DNA from: an uncultured Clostridium sp.
Lineage (GTDB): Bacteria; Bacillota; Clostridia; TANB77; CAG-508
Direction of reading: 5' to 3'
Assembly (NCBI GenBank): GCA_900554365.1
Contig: USGY01000026.1
Coordinates: 1-15,516 of the forward strand
DNA length: 15,516 nucleotides
Numbering within the stretch: position 1 is the first letter of the stretch; every line of letters starts with the position of its first letter. The notes beneath the pieces were generated by a model. It was not told where the DNA came from. It made no database searches and worked only from the letters and a program-made list of their open reading frames with translations. Shown in pieces: positions 1-8,517 of this stretch. The position numbers were made by a program, and so were the translations under genes.

Positions 1-3
1 TTT

Positions 4-2286
4 TTATTTTACAGTTATTTCACAAGTAGCTGTCTTTCCTCCATCTCTTGACACTGCTGTTATTGTTGCTGTTCCTTTTCCTACAGCTTTTACATATCCT
101 TCGCTTACTGTTACTACTTTTTTATTATTTGATATCCAATATAATGTCTTATCTTTTACATTGTATGGATTGTACTCTGCATATATTGTTTTTCCTTCTC
201 CAACATTCATTGTTTCTTTTGTTGTTTTTAAACTTATATTTTTCATTTCTTTTACTTTATCTGTTACTACTACTTGGCAACTTGCTGTTTTATTCCCATC
301 TTTTGATCTTGCTGTTAATGTTGCAATTCCTTCTCCTACTGCTTTTACATATCCTTCACTTACTGTTGCTATTTTTTCATTGCTTGATGACCAGTATAAT
401 GTTTTGTCTGTTACATTATTTGGATTATATGTTACATATATTGTCTTTCCTTCTCCTTTTGTTAGGATTTCTGTACTACTACTTATCTTTATACTTTGTA
501 ATTTTACCGTTCCACTTGTTACGGTTACTTTACAACTTGCTGTTTTTCCTCCATCTCTTGACACTGCTGTTACTGTTGCTGTTCCTTCTCCTATTGCTTT
601 TGCATATCCTTCATTTACTGTTACTACTTTTTCATTGCTTGATTTCCAATATAATGTTTTATCATCTACATTACTTGGGTTATATTCTGCATATATTGTT
701 TTTCCTTCTCCTGGTTTCATTTCAATTGAATCTGTTTTTAGTCTTATGCTTTCTATATGTTTTTTTCCGTCTGTTACTGTTACCTTACATGTTGCTGTTT
801 TTCCTCCATCTTCTGATGTCGCTGTTAGTGTTGCTGTTCCTATCCCTACTGCTTTTACTGTTCCTTCTTTTACTGTTGCTACTTTTTCATTACTTGACTT
901 CCATGTTAATACTTTGTTTGTTGCATTACTTGGATTATATGCTACTCCAACCCAGCCTGTCTCTCCTGTTTTTAATTCTACTTTCTCTGATTTCATTGTT
1001 ATTTCATTAATATGAACAAAATTAGGATCTTCAACAGTTATTGTGCAACTTGCTGTTTTCCCTCCTGCTCTTGATATAGCTGTTAATGTCGCAGTTCCTT
1101 TTCCTACTGCAGTAATTACTCCTTCATTTACTTTAGCTACATTTTCATTACTAGAACTCCAATATAATACTTTATCACTTGCATTTTCTGGTTCGTATAT
1201 TGCACCTATATATCCTGTTTTTCCTAGCTCAACTGTTACATTACTTTCTTTTAATCTTATTCCTGCTAGTGGAACTTGTGGCTTAGAAACAATTACTTTA
1301 CATTTTGCGATTTTTTGTCTGTTTCCGCTGATAGCAGTAATTGTTGCTTCTCCTTCTCCTTTTGCATAGATGTTTCCACCGCTTACTGTTGCAACAGAAG
1401 AATTTGATGTATACCAATATACAGTTTTATTTGATACATTACTTGGAGTATATGTTAATGGCATAAAATAGCTTGAGTTTGAATTCATTTGTATATTAAT
1501 TTCACTTTGTTGCATTGATATTGATTGTAATTGTTTTTTATTTTCTGACTTTTTATTTAATTGATATGCTTCTACTATTCCCTTAACATCAGCCTGAGCC
1601 AATCTTTTTATTTTTTCATCTGAATTTATATAATTTCTATCTGAATCATTATCTATAAAGCAATGTTCTACTAATAATGATCTCATTTTTACTCTTTGTG
1701 CATATCTTATAATTCCATAATAATCTTGAACAACTCCACTATCATACCATTCGTCAGCTTTTCCGCTTCTTGTTTGAACTCCATTATTCTGAATTCCTAA
1801 TAAACTTATATTTCTTAAAATAATGCTTGCTGCTTCTGAAGCTTTTTGATTATACTCTACTTGAGTTTTATCTTGTGTTACCCAAATAGCTGCACCTCTG
1901 CTAGCTCCTCCGCCACCTGAATTTATATGTAAGCTAACCAATAAATCAGCATTATAATTTTTAGCAATTTCAACTCTATTATAGATTGTTGGACAATTAT
2001 TATATCTAGTTAAATATACTTTTACTCCTTCATATTGTTCTAATTCTTCTTTAGCATATTGTGCTAATTTCATAGTTACATTTGCTTCTGTAACTCCTCC
2101 TGCAATAGCTCCTGGATCATTTGAACCTGGTGCATCTTCTTTGTTAGGTCCATGTCCTGGATCTAATACAATAACAAAGTTTCCTTGACTATCTGCTGCT
2201 TGTACTTCTTGTGGAAACATACATATACATATTAATGACAAAATAAATGCCATTCCAAAAAGAAATAATTTATTATTTATTTTCAT
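4..2286 (-). CDS. Secreted N-acetylmuramoyl-L-alanine amidase with six Big_2 domains
   Basis: Predicted zinc amidase (Amidase_3 family) that cuts the bond between MurNAc and the stem peptide of peptidoglycan, acting outside the membrane. Residues 1-30 are a signal peptide, with likely cleavage after VQA. The catalytic domain covers about 37-241. Visible family residues are His45 in LDPGHG, Glu67 in VTEANV, His120 in SLHIN (the three zinc ligands) and Glu207 in LVEHCF (catalytic). Six Ig-like Big_2 repeats follow at about 254-334, 343-418, 429-505, 514-590, 599-675 and 684-759, each with the YxPxN...L.W.SSN..VATV core. They probably bind wall polymers or act as a spacer. There is no LPXTG motif or C-terminal membrane anchor. 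The ATG follows an AAAGGGG ribosome site, and the gene overlaps the upstream cadherin-like gene by 14 bp, so it is the last visible gene of the glycosyltransferase operon. The amidase call is firm; the wall substrate and the role of the repeats are inferred. Confidence 0.93.
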   Translation of the reverse strand: MKINNKLFLFGMAFILSLICICMFPQEVQAADSQGNFVIVLDPGHGPNKEDAPGSNDPGAIAGGVTEANVTMKLAQYAKEELEQYEGVKVYLTRYNNCPTIYNRVEIAKNYNADLLVSLHINSGGGGASRGAAIWVTQDKTQVEYNQKASEAASIILRNISLLGIQNNGVQTRSGKADEWYDSGVVQDYYGIIRYAQRVKMRSLLVEHCFIDNDSDRNYINSDEKIKRLAQADVKGIVEAYQLNKKSENKKQLQSISMQQSEINIQMNSNSSYFMPLTYTPSNVSNKTVYWYTSNSSVATVSGGNIYAKGEGEATITAISGNRQKIAKCKVIVSKPQVPLAGIRLKESNVTVELGKTGYIGAIYEPENASDKVLYWSSSNENVAKVNEGVITAVGKGTATLTAISRAGGKTASCTITVEDPNFVHINEITMKSEKVELKTGETGWVGVAYNPSNATNKVLTWKSSNEKVATVKEGTVKAVGIGTATLTATSEDGGKTATCKVTVTDGKKHIESIRLKTDSIEMKPGEGKTIYAEYNPSNVDDKTLYWKSSNEKVVTVNEGYAKAIGEGTATVTAVSRDGGKTASCKVTVTSGTVKLQSIKISSSTEILTKGEGKTIYVTYNPNNVTDKTLYWSSSNEKIATVSEGYVKAVGEGIATLTARSKDGNKTASCQVVVTDKVKEMKNISLKTTKETMNVGEGKTIYAEYNPYNVKDKTLYWISNNKKVVTVSEGYVKAVGKGTATITAVSRDGGKTATCEITVK
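7..1530 (-). repeat. Six tandem Big_2 coding repeats, about 255 bp each
   Basis: The C-terminal two thirds of the amidase gene is six tandem units of about 85 codons. Some units are nearly identical at the DNA level: a 28-base stretch at 35-62 recurs exactly at 545-572, a shift of 510 bp or two units. This suggests recent duplication or gene conversion between repeats four and six. Confidence 0.85.
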
Positions 2287-3103
2287 TTTTTTCCCCTTTC
2301 TTTTTTATAATAAATATAATAAAAATTATTATTAATCCAAGGCTTATAATTCCCATACCATATATTATTATTTCATTTCGATTTTTGTTAATTTCTTCAT
2401 TTTGAGTTGTTCTTGGTTCTACATTTGTTTCTTCTCCCACAGCTTCTGGATTTTCTACTTGCCCTTCTGCTTTCTTAGCAGTTAAATAATATGTTTTTAC
2501 TGTTTGTCCATCTTCTGCAGTTACTTTTATTTGAATATTTTGTGTAACTTCTTTTAAATTTTCATTTCCTATAATTTCTACTTTTGCATTTTGATTTTCA
2601 GGAATTGCTTCGATATCTAAGCTTTCTAAGTTTTGTGGATATTCAAATGCATAATTTATAGTATCTGGAGAAAAATTTGGTGCTAATTCATATTCTCCTA
2701 TTTTCAAACTTTTTAAATTAGCATTTGACTTTTCTTTATCCCCCCTTGTTATATAAACATAATAATTTTGTTTATCTTTTCCATTTTCAGCTGTTACATT
2801 TATTTCAAAAACATTTCTGCCTTCTTTTAAATTTTCATCACCTGATATTTTTACTTTAGCATTAGAATCATCTGGTATTGCTTCGATTTTTGCTGTTGTG
2901 ACATTACTGTCAACATTAACTACATATTCTGTTGTAAACATTTCAAATGCTGGATCAATATCAACACCATTTATTTTTATTTCTTTTAACATTGGATCAT
3001 TATTTTTTTCATCTGCAGCATTTGCAATATTAATCTGACAAAAATTTAAAAATACTATCATCGCCATAATAAAAACACTTTTTAATATAATATTTCTTTT
3101 CAT
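2273..3103 (-). CDS. Membrane-anchored protein with two cadherin-like domains
   Basis: Predicted extracytoplasmic protein held by one C-terminal membrane helix. Residues 1-30 look like a signal peptide ending in NANA-AD. Two repeats of the cadherin-like beta-sandwich type (Cadherin-like_b family) lie at about 38-119 and 128-209. Each starts with LK.L.I...L.P.F....YA/YV and ends with TAE(N/D)G....YY....R/K. A polar linker at about 211-243, rich in E, N and T, leads to a transmembrane helix at about 245-266 and a short basic cytoplasmic tail (KKKGEKNENK). The start follows an AAGAGGAG ribosome site. It lies between a glycosyltransferase gene (24-bp gap) and the amidase (14-bp overlap), so it is probably made together with them. 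The domain family is a confident call. The ligand is unknown; adhesion or scaffolding at the wall is only an inference. Confidence 0.75.
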   Translation of the reverse strand: MKRNIILKSVFIMAMIVFLNFCQINIANAADEKNNDPMLKEIKINGVDIDPAFEMFTTEYVVNVDSNVTTAKIEAIPDDSNAKVKISGDENLKEGRNVFEINVTAENGKDKQNYYVYITRGDKEKSNANLKSLKIGEYELAPNFSPDTINYAFEYPQNLESLDIEAIPENQNAKVEIIGNENLKEVTQNIQIKVTAEDGQTVKTYYLTAKKAEGQVENPEAVGEETNVEPRTTQNEEINKNRNEIIIYGMGIISLGLIIIFIIFIIKKKGEKNENK

Positions 3104-3127
3104 AAAAATCTCCTCTTAATTATATTT

Positions 3128-4504
3128 TTATTTTCTTTTCTTGCCTAAAATTTTTTCCATGTATCTCCATCTTTTAGAATTATACACTTCTTCTAATTCT
3201 TTTTTTAAGGCCTCGTTTCTTTCTATTATTTGCTTTTTCTCAAGCTCAAGTTCTTCTTTTTCTTGTTCTAATTCATGGTTTTCCTGATTTTTTCTTTCTA
3301 TTACATCATTTCTATTTTTTAATTCAATTTCATTTTTAGCTTTTATTTCCATCTCTTCATTTATATATGATAAAATTTTGCTTAAAATATTATCTTTATT
3401 AAAATTAATATTATCATTTTCAAAGTCAATTGTATATACTGTATTATTTATATCTAATTTTTCTTTTATATAATCATAGTTTTCATTTACTAATTTATTT
3501 ATATCATTTAGATCTTTTAATTCTTTTACAACTTCTTCTATTTTTTTATTTTCTAGGTTGTAACCGCTAAAATTCTCTGCAATTGCTTGTTCTATATTTG
3601 TGATGCTTACAATTCCTTTCATGTTTTCATATCCTAATATAATTGCTATTTTTTTCATTGCCAATGCTTCTAATATCACTCTATCAAGACCTAATATCAC
3701 ATCACTATTTTTTATAACTTCTTTAATATTGGTTATTTTTCCTAAAAATTTTACATTTAAATTTTTGTTTTGGCAATATTCTTTTATTTTTTCTTTGTCA
3801 CTTCCATCTCCTGCAATTTGTAATTCGATATTATTTGTCTTTGAATATTCAAGTGCAAAATCAATTCCATTTTTTATTGAGTTTATTTTTTCCTTTTCTA
3901 ATCTACTTATAATTAAAAATTTCTTTTTTAAATTATTATATGTATCATTACTCTTATATTCTTCAAAATCTATTCCATTGTTACGTATAACATATTTTGA
4001 TTTATCTATGTTAAATAACTCTGAATTCAAGTCAGCAGCTGATTTTGTAATTGAAACTATTTTATTAGCATTTTCAAAATAGAATTTTAATAATATTTTA
4101 TACAGCGAAAAATTGTCCATGTACCAATTATATAAATCATTGTATATCATTTGAGCAATTGGTAAATGAATATATGCAATATATGGAATATCATTTTCTA
4201 TACATGCTGGCATTGCTGACAAAATACATGGAAATTGATGTATATGAACTTCTTCTATTTTATTTTCCTTTAAAATTTTAGAAAAATCTTTTGCCCTTTC
4301 TACATCAAAAAAATTATTTAGAGGAAATTCAAATTCAATAAACCTTCCACCTAATTCTTCTACTTTTGAACTATAAATTTCTTTTTTAGCTATTACAAAA
4401 ACTTCATTACCTTTATTTTCTAAAGCTTTTAATTGATTTAATGTAAATGTTTCTATTCCTCCAATTCCCATTTGTTCTAAACAAATTGCAATTCTTTTTT
4501 TCAC
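3128..4504 (-). CDS. Glycosyltransferase, GT4-like, with C-terminal coiled coil
   Basis: Predicted GT-B fold glycosyltransferase of family 4 type, cytoplasmic, probably adding a sugar to a surface glycan. The N-terminal half has the GGIE loop (15-18) and the linker region RNNGIDF (174-180). The C-terminal Rossmann half has LIISRLEKEK (197-206), IAGDG (230-234) and VKFLGK (251-256). The usual E-x7-E donor-site motif is not intact: only the second Glu (Glu279 in GLDRVILEALAM) is present, as in a subset of the family. Residues about 382-442 are a strongly charged coiled coil rich in E, K and N, followed by YNSKRWRYMEKI (441-452), a motif often seen at the end of surface-polysaccharide glycosyltransferases. 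The start is GTG, fixed by a GGGGGGAG ribosome site five bases upstream. It sits 15 bp after the preceding GT2 gene. Donor and acceptor sugars cannot be told from sequence. Confidence 0.8.
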   Translation of the reverse strand: MKKRIAICLEQMGIGGIETFTLNQLKALENKGNEVFVIAKKEIYSSKVEELGGRFIEFEFPLNNFFDVERAKDFSKILKENKIEEVHIHQFPCILSAMPACIENDIPYIAYIHLPIAQMIYNDLYNWYMDNFSLYKILLKFYFENANKIVSITKSAADLNSELFNIDKSKYVIRNNGIDFEEYKSNDTYNNLKKKFLIISRLEKEKINSIKNGIDFALEYSKTNNIELQIAGDGSDKEKIKEYCQNKNLNVKFLGKITNIKEVIKNSDVILGLDRVILEALAMKKIAIILGYENMKGIVSITNIEQAIAENFSGYNLENKKIEEVVKELKDLNDINKLVNENYDYIKEKLDINNTVYTIDFENDNINFNKDNILSKILSYINEEMEIKAKNEIELKNRNDVIERKNQENHELEQEKEELELEKKQIIERNEALKKELEEVYNSKRWRYMEKILGKKRK

Positions 4505-4519
4505 TAAGCTCCCCCCTTT

Positions 4520-5404
4520 TTAACAAAATCTTTTTTTGGTCATCACTTTTCCTGGTATATATAGAAATACAATTAAAAATTTATTTGTTATTCCTTTTAT
4601 GCTTTTTAAAATATGCTTTTGATTAGTTAATGTTGCAAATAATATATAATGTTTTATTGCATACATTCTTTTCTCCCAAAGTACACCTTTCATGTTTCTT
4701 CCTAATATTTCTTGAAAGAATTTAAAATACCCTTTTGGATTTTCTTTAAATTGCTTTTCTAAATTTTTTGTATATCCACTTTCTTGATATTCACATATCA
4801 TTATTGGTAAATTAAAACATAGTAATTCAGCTTTTTCATCCATTTCATAATACATTCTTGCTTCTGTTACAAATTTTTCTCCATCTTCTAATTTGTGTTT
4901 ATATTGTTTTCTTATATTAGATATAAATAAAATTGCTCTTTCTCCTTGATCATTTTCTTTAAAATGTAAGTCAAACAATGTTGTTCTTTTTTTGGTAAAT
5001 ACTTTACCTAAGCTTTCTCCCTTTGTTGTGAATTTTAAAAAACAATATCCATATATTCCTTTTTCATCTTGTGTTTTTTCTATTCTTTCTTTCATAAATT
5101 TAAAAGCATTATCTGCAAAATAATCGTCTGAATCACAATCTATCATATATTGACCTGTTACATGTTCTACTAAATTATTTATTGCTGCCATTTTTCCTTG
5201 ATTATTTTGTTTATAATATTTTATTTCTAAATTTGATGCTTCTTTAAATTCTTTTACTATATTTTCTGTTTCATCTGTTGAACCATCGTCCATTATTAGC
5301 CATTCTATTTCTACATTATATTTAGAATTTTCTACTAAACTTTCATATAATCTATTTAATAGTTTTCCTCTGTTGTACGTTGGTGTAAGTACTGAAATTT
5401 TCAT
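4520..5404 (-). CDS. Glycosyltransferase family 2
   Basis: Predicted GT-A fold, family 2 glycosyltransferase using a nucleotide-sugar and a divalent metal. The N-terminus ISVLTPTYNR is the typical first strand. MDDGSTDET (38-46) holds the nucleotide-binding aspartates, and DCDSDDYF (89-96) is the DxD-type metal site. No membrane helix is evident, so it is probably cytoplasmic or peripheral. The C-terminal third contains the CEYQESGYTKN segment (starting near 208) seen in GT2 enzymes of cell-surface gene clusters. Its ribosome site (TAGGAG) lies inside the end of the preceding GT4 gene, with only 2 bp between the genes, which implies translational coupling. Substrate unknown. Confidence 0.88.
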   Translation of the reverse strand: MKISVLTPTYNRGKLLNRLYESLVENSKYNVEIEWLIMDDGSTDETENIVKEFKEASNLEIKYYKQNNQGKMAAINNLVEHVTGQYMIDCDSDDYFADNAFKFMKERIEKTQDEKGIYGYCFLKFTTKGESLGKVFTKKRTTLFDLHFKENDQGERAILFISNIRKQYKHKLEDGEKFVTEARMYYEMDEKAELLCFNLPIMICEYQESGYTKNLEKQFKENPKGYFKFFQEILGRNMKGVLWEKRMYAIKHYILFATLTNQKHILKSIKGITNKFLIVFLYIPGKVMTKKRFC

Positions 5405-5406
5405 TT

Positions 5407-6516
5407 TTAGTCTCCTATTAATTCTATTATTTCATTTAATCTACTAGAATTATCGTATTTTTCTATTTTATTTTCATTTGTTTTTTTATTTTGAATTATA
5501 TTTTTTAACTCTTTATATATTCCTTCTTCACTATTTTCTACTATTTTAGCACTTTCATATCCTTCTACTGCTTCTCTTGCTGCTGTGTTTGTTATTATTA
5601 TTGGTTTATTTAAAATTTTTGCTTCTTCTAATACCATTCCATACCCTTCAAATTTTGAAAGTAGACAAAAATAATTTGATTTCTTTATATATGGATATGG
5701 ATTTTCCTTTTTTCCTAATAAATAAAATGTATCATTTACATTATATTTATTTATTAATTCTTGCAATTTTTCTCTTTCAGGTCCATCTCCTATTATATAA
5801 AAATTATGTGTTTTGCCAAGTTCTTTAACTAATTTACTGTGTACTTTTATAATTCTATCAATAGCTTTTTGTGGGACTAATCTTGCAACTTCAAGGAAAT
5901 TAATTTTACTGTTGTCCAATTTTATTTGCTCTTTCTTTTCTGATTTTTCTATAACTTTTTTGCTATCTATATAATTATAAATTACTCTTTTATCTTTATT
6001 TTTTAAATCTGGATATAACTTATTAAAATTGTTTAAATTATCTTTACTTACAAAAACTAATTTTTCATATTTATTATATATTTTTTTATCTATCCATTTT
6101 TTTATTTTTGCTTTTTTTCCGCTTCCAAAAACTTTTGATATATCATTATGAATCCATGCTATTTTTGTTGTTTTTTTATTTTTCACACTAAATAATCTTG
6201 TTATTGGACCTTCTAAAAAAGATATTTCTGTGTCATAATTTTCTTTTATATATTTGTTATAAATATGCTTCTTAAATAATAAGACCTTTAATGGTGCTAT
6301 AAATTTTCTTTTTAAATTTGGTAATTCTAAATATTTGCAATTATACAAACTTTTTAATTTTACTTTTTCATTTAATTGCTTTTCTAATTCACCTTTAGCA
6401 TATATCGTAAATATTGTAATATCATATTTATCGTATAAATTATTTGCAATATCTACTAAAACTCTTTCAGCTCCACCTAAGGTAAGTCCTGTTATACCAA
6501 ACAATATTTTTTTCAT
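5407..6516 (-). CDS. Glycosyltransferase family 4
   Basis: Predicted retaining GT-B glycosyltransferase, 369 residues. The N-terminal loop GITGLTLGGAER (7-18) is typical of family 4. The C-terminal half shows LEVARLVPQK (208-217), IIGDGPEREK (241-250), the LLGKKENPYPYI segment (266-277) and an intact E-x7-E motif in FEGYGMVLEEA (Glu290 and Glu298), which contacts the donor nucleotide-sugar. A longer frame opens with TTG at 6540, but the ATG at 6516 has an AGAAAGGAT ribosome site about five bases upstream and begins with the family's usual MKKILF, so I chose it. It is the fourth gene of the operon. The NPYPY segment is shared with the first operon gene (8518-9597), so those two are close relatives. 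Sugar specificity unknown. Confidence 0.9.
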   Translation of the reverse strand: MKKILFGITGLTLGGAERVLVDIANNLYDKYDITIFTIYAKGELEKQLNEKVKLKSLYNCKYLELPNLKRKFIAPLKVLLFKKHIYNKYIKENYDTEISFLEGPITRLFSVKNKKTTKIAWIHNDISKVFGSGKKAKIKKWIDKKIYNKYEKLVFVSKDNLNNFNKLYPDLKNKDKRVIYNYIDSKKVIEKSEKKEQIKLDNSKINFLEVARLVPQKAIDRIIKVHSKLVKELGKTHNFYIIGDGPEREKLQELINKYNVNDTFYLLGKKENPYPYIKKSNYFCLLSKFEGYGMVLEEAKILNKPIIITNTAAREAVEGYESAKIVENSEEGIYKELKNIIQNKKTNENKIEKYDNSSRLNEIIELIGD

Positions 6517-6551
6517 TTTTATCCTTTCTAAGAAAATCAAATATAGAATCT

Positions 6552-7526
6552 TTATAATAATGATAATAATGTAGTATATATTTTATATGTATATTTATTT
6601 AATGTTTTCATATATAAATTATACATTTTATATCTGAAATTAAGTCCTTCACCTTTTTTTATTATCTCATTTTGTTTCCAATTTGGATATTTTTCATTTA
6701 CATTTTGCCATGTTAAATTTAATAAATTTTCTTGTACAGTTTCATCTTGAATTTTTACTATTCTTAGTAGAGAACTACAAAATGCATATCTTACATACAA
6801 ATATTCTAATTGAGTTTTAAATTTATCATATATTTCTTTTTCTTTATAAAAATTTATAACATTTTCTAATATTTCAAAAATTTCTTTTGTTCGTTCATTT
6901 TGCAAATTTGATATAGAACCTTCTCTTTGCACATAATGTACACAAAGCTTCTTTACGAAAGACACTTTATTTATAAAAGGTACTAATTTATATGTAAATT
7001 CCACATCTTCATATTGTAACCCCTTAGGAAATTCAATTTTATTTTTTTCTAATATTTCTCTTTTTATAAGTTTGTTCCATGCCACAACTCTTACTTTTTC
7101 TAGCATTTCAAACTGTCCTATATAAAATTCTCCTATATCTTCTCTTTTTTTATCAGGATATTCCCAAATAAAATTACATTCTACCATATCACTTGATTCT
7201 TTTTGGGCTAATTCATACATCAATTGATACATATCTTTTTCTACATAATCATCAGAATCCAAAAATGCAATATATTCTCCCTTAGCATATGGAATTGCAT
7301 AATTTCTTGCATCTGCCAATCCTCCATTTTGCTTTTCTAAATATACTATTTTATCTGGATATTCTTTCATAAATTTTTTTACTATATCTACACTTCTATC
7401 TTTTGAACCATCATTTACTAATATTATCTCTATATCTTTTAATGTTTGATTTACTAATGTTTCTAAGCATTTTTCTATATAACCTTCTACATTATAAAAT
7501 GGTACTATTACACTTACTTTTGGCAT
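6552..7526 (-). CDS. Glycosyltransferase family 2
   Basis: Predicted GT-A family 2 glycosyltransferase, 324 residues. VSVIVPFYNVEGYIEKCLETL (from residue 4) is the classic N-terminus. ILVNDGSKDRS (35-45) holds the nucleotide-binding site, NGGLADARNYAI (67-78) is the conserved loop, and FLDSDDYV (88-95) is the DxD metal site. The C-terminal part includes WNKLIKREIL and QYEDVEF, where ED is the usual position of the catalytic-base region in this subfamily. The ribosome site AAGAGGAA lies about five bases upstream of the ATG. The gap to the preceding gene is 12 bp and to the next gene's chosen start 35 bp. It probably acts on the same surface glycan as its neighbours; no donor or acceptor can be assigned. 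Confidence 0.9.
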   Translation of the reverse strand: MPKVSVIVPFYNVEGYIEKCLETLVNQTLKDIEIILVNDGSKDRSVDIVKKFMKEYPDKIVYLEKQNGGLADARNYAIPYAKGEYIAFLDSDDYVEKDMYQLMYELAQKESSDMVECNFIWEYPDKKREDIGEFYIGQFEMLEKVRVVAWNKLIKREILEKNKIEFPKGLQYEDVEFTYKLVPFINKVSFVKKLCVHYVQREGSISNLQNERTKEIFEILENVINFYKEKEIYDKFKTQLEYLYVRYAFCSSLLRIVKIQDETVQENLLNLTWQNVNEKYPNWKQNEIIKKGEGLNFRYKMYNLYMKTLNKYTYKIYTTLLSLL

Positions 7527-7538
7527 TTTTTATTCCTC

Positions 7539-8495
7539 TTATCTTAATTTTAAATACAAATCTATATTTATTTTTAATATGATTTTTTTTATTAATTGTT
7601 TAAAATCTCTTGCTTTTATGTTATCTTCCATTCTTCTTTTCTTTATTTCCAGAATAAATTTTTCTCTATCCTCTTTTTTTAGGTTTGATAATTTAACTAA
7701 TATAGCATTTGTATAATATATTTTTATATTTTCCTTTGTTTTATTATCTAACTTAATGTTTTTAATTAAATTCAACATTCTATCATAGTGATAAAAACAA
7801 TCTTTCATTTTAGTTATTGTTTTATTGTAATCATCATTTCTAGTTATACTGTCTTGACCTTGTATGTATTGATATAAATAGTCTGGTAATGAAACTACTT
7901 TTTTGGCTGAAACTAATAATACTGGAATCAAACCAAAATCTTCATGATATGTTCCCTTAAATTCAAAATTGTTTTTTGTAATTAAATCTTTTTTTATTAA
8001 ATAAACACATGGTGAATCTAGCAAAACATCTGTACTATATAGCTGATTAAAAGCTTCTTGACCTGTTGTTTCTTCAAATACAGGTCCATCTACTCTTTCA
8101 ATTATTTTTCCACTTTCATCAAGTCTTTGCAATTTAAATTTTATTAAATCCATTTTTCTTTGGGCATAAGGCTCTAAAGTTTTTATTGTATCATCTGAAA
8201 TATAATCATCTGCATCTATAAACAAGATATAATCACCAGTTGCTTTTTTTATTCCATAATTTCTTGTTATAGCTACTCCCTCATTTTTTTTGACAAAATA
8301 TTTAACATTTTTATCTTGCATATTTTCTTTAATATAATTTTTAACTATTTCATCTGACTTATCTTTTGAACCATCATTTATTAATATTATTTCTATTTCA
8401 CTTTCTAATGTTTTTTGTCTGTTAATTGAATTTAAACATTTTTCTATATTTTTTTCAGCATTATATATTGGAACTATTATACTTATCTTTGCCAT
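7539..8495 (-). CDS. Glycosyltransferase family 2
   Basis: Predicted GT-A family 2 glycosyltransferase, 318 residues. ISIIVPIYNAEKNIEKCL (from residue 4) starts the domain. ILINDGSKDKS (37-47) is the nucleotide site, NEGVAITRNYGI (71-82) the conserved loop, and FIDADDYIS (92-100) the metal-binding DxD motif. A TYHEDFGLIPVLL segment in the middle holds the acidic pair where the catalytic base usually lies. The C-terminus is basic and rich in lysine and isoleucine, without a clear transmembrane segment. Its ATG follows an AAGGAAGTG ribosome site. It is the second gene of the operon, 22 bp after the first GT4 gene. It resembles the next gene in its N-terminal half, so the pair may be an old duplication that now adds different sugars. 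Confidence 0.9.
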   Translation of the reverse strand: MAKISIIVPIYNAEKNIEKCLNSINRQKTLESEIEIILINDGSKDKSDEIVKNYIKENMQDKNVKYFVKKNEGVAITRNYGIKKATGDYILFIDADDYISDDTIKTLEPYAQRKMDLIKFKLQRLDESGKIIERVDGPVFEETTGQEAFNQLYSTDVLLDSPCVYLIKKDLITKNNFEFKGTYHEDFGLIPVLLVSAKKVVSLPDYLYQYIQGQDSITRNDDYNKTITKMKDCFYHYDRMLNLIKNIKLDNKTKENIKIYYTNAILVKLSNLKKEDREKFILEIKKRRMEDNIKARDFKQLIKKIILKINIDLYLKLR

Positions 8496-8517
8496 AAATT
8501 CACTTCCTTATTGTTTT

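Noticed and set aside
48..1369. Long plus-strand open frames rich in Leu, Phe and Ser opposite the amidase
   Set aside because: They are antisense shadows of the repeated Big_2 coding region; no ribosome sites or promoters, and the minus-strand protein is a clear family member.
1..1530. Regular 255-bp repeats as a possible CRISPR array
   Set aside because: The units are far too long and encode Ig-like protein domains in frame; no short repeat/spacer pattern.
6517..6540. TTG start giving eight extra residues for the GT4 gene
   Set aside because: The ATG at 6516 has a well-placed AGAAAGGAT ribosome site and the usual family N-terminus.
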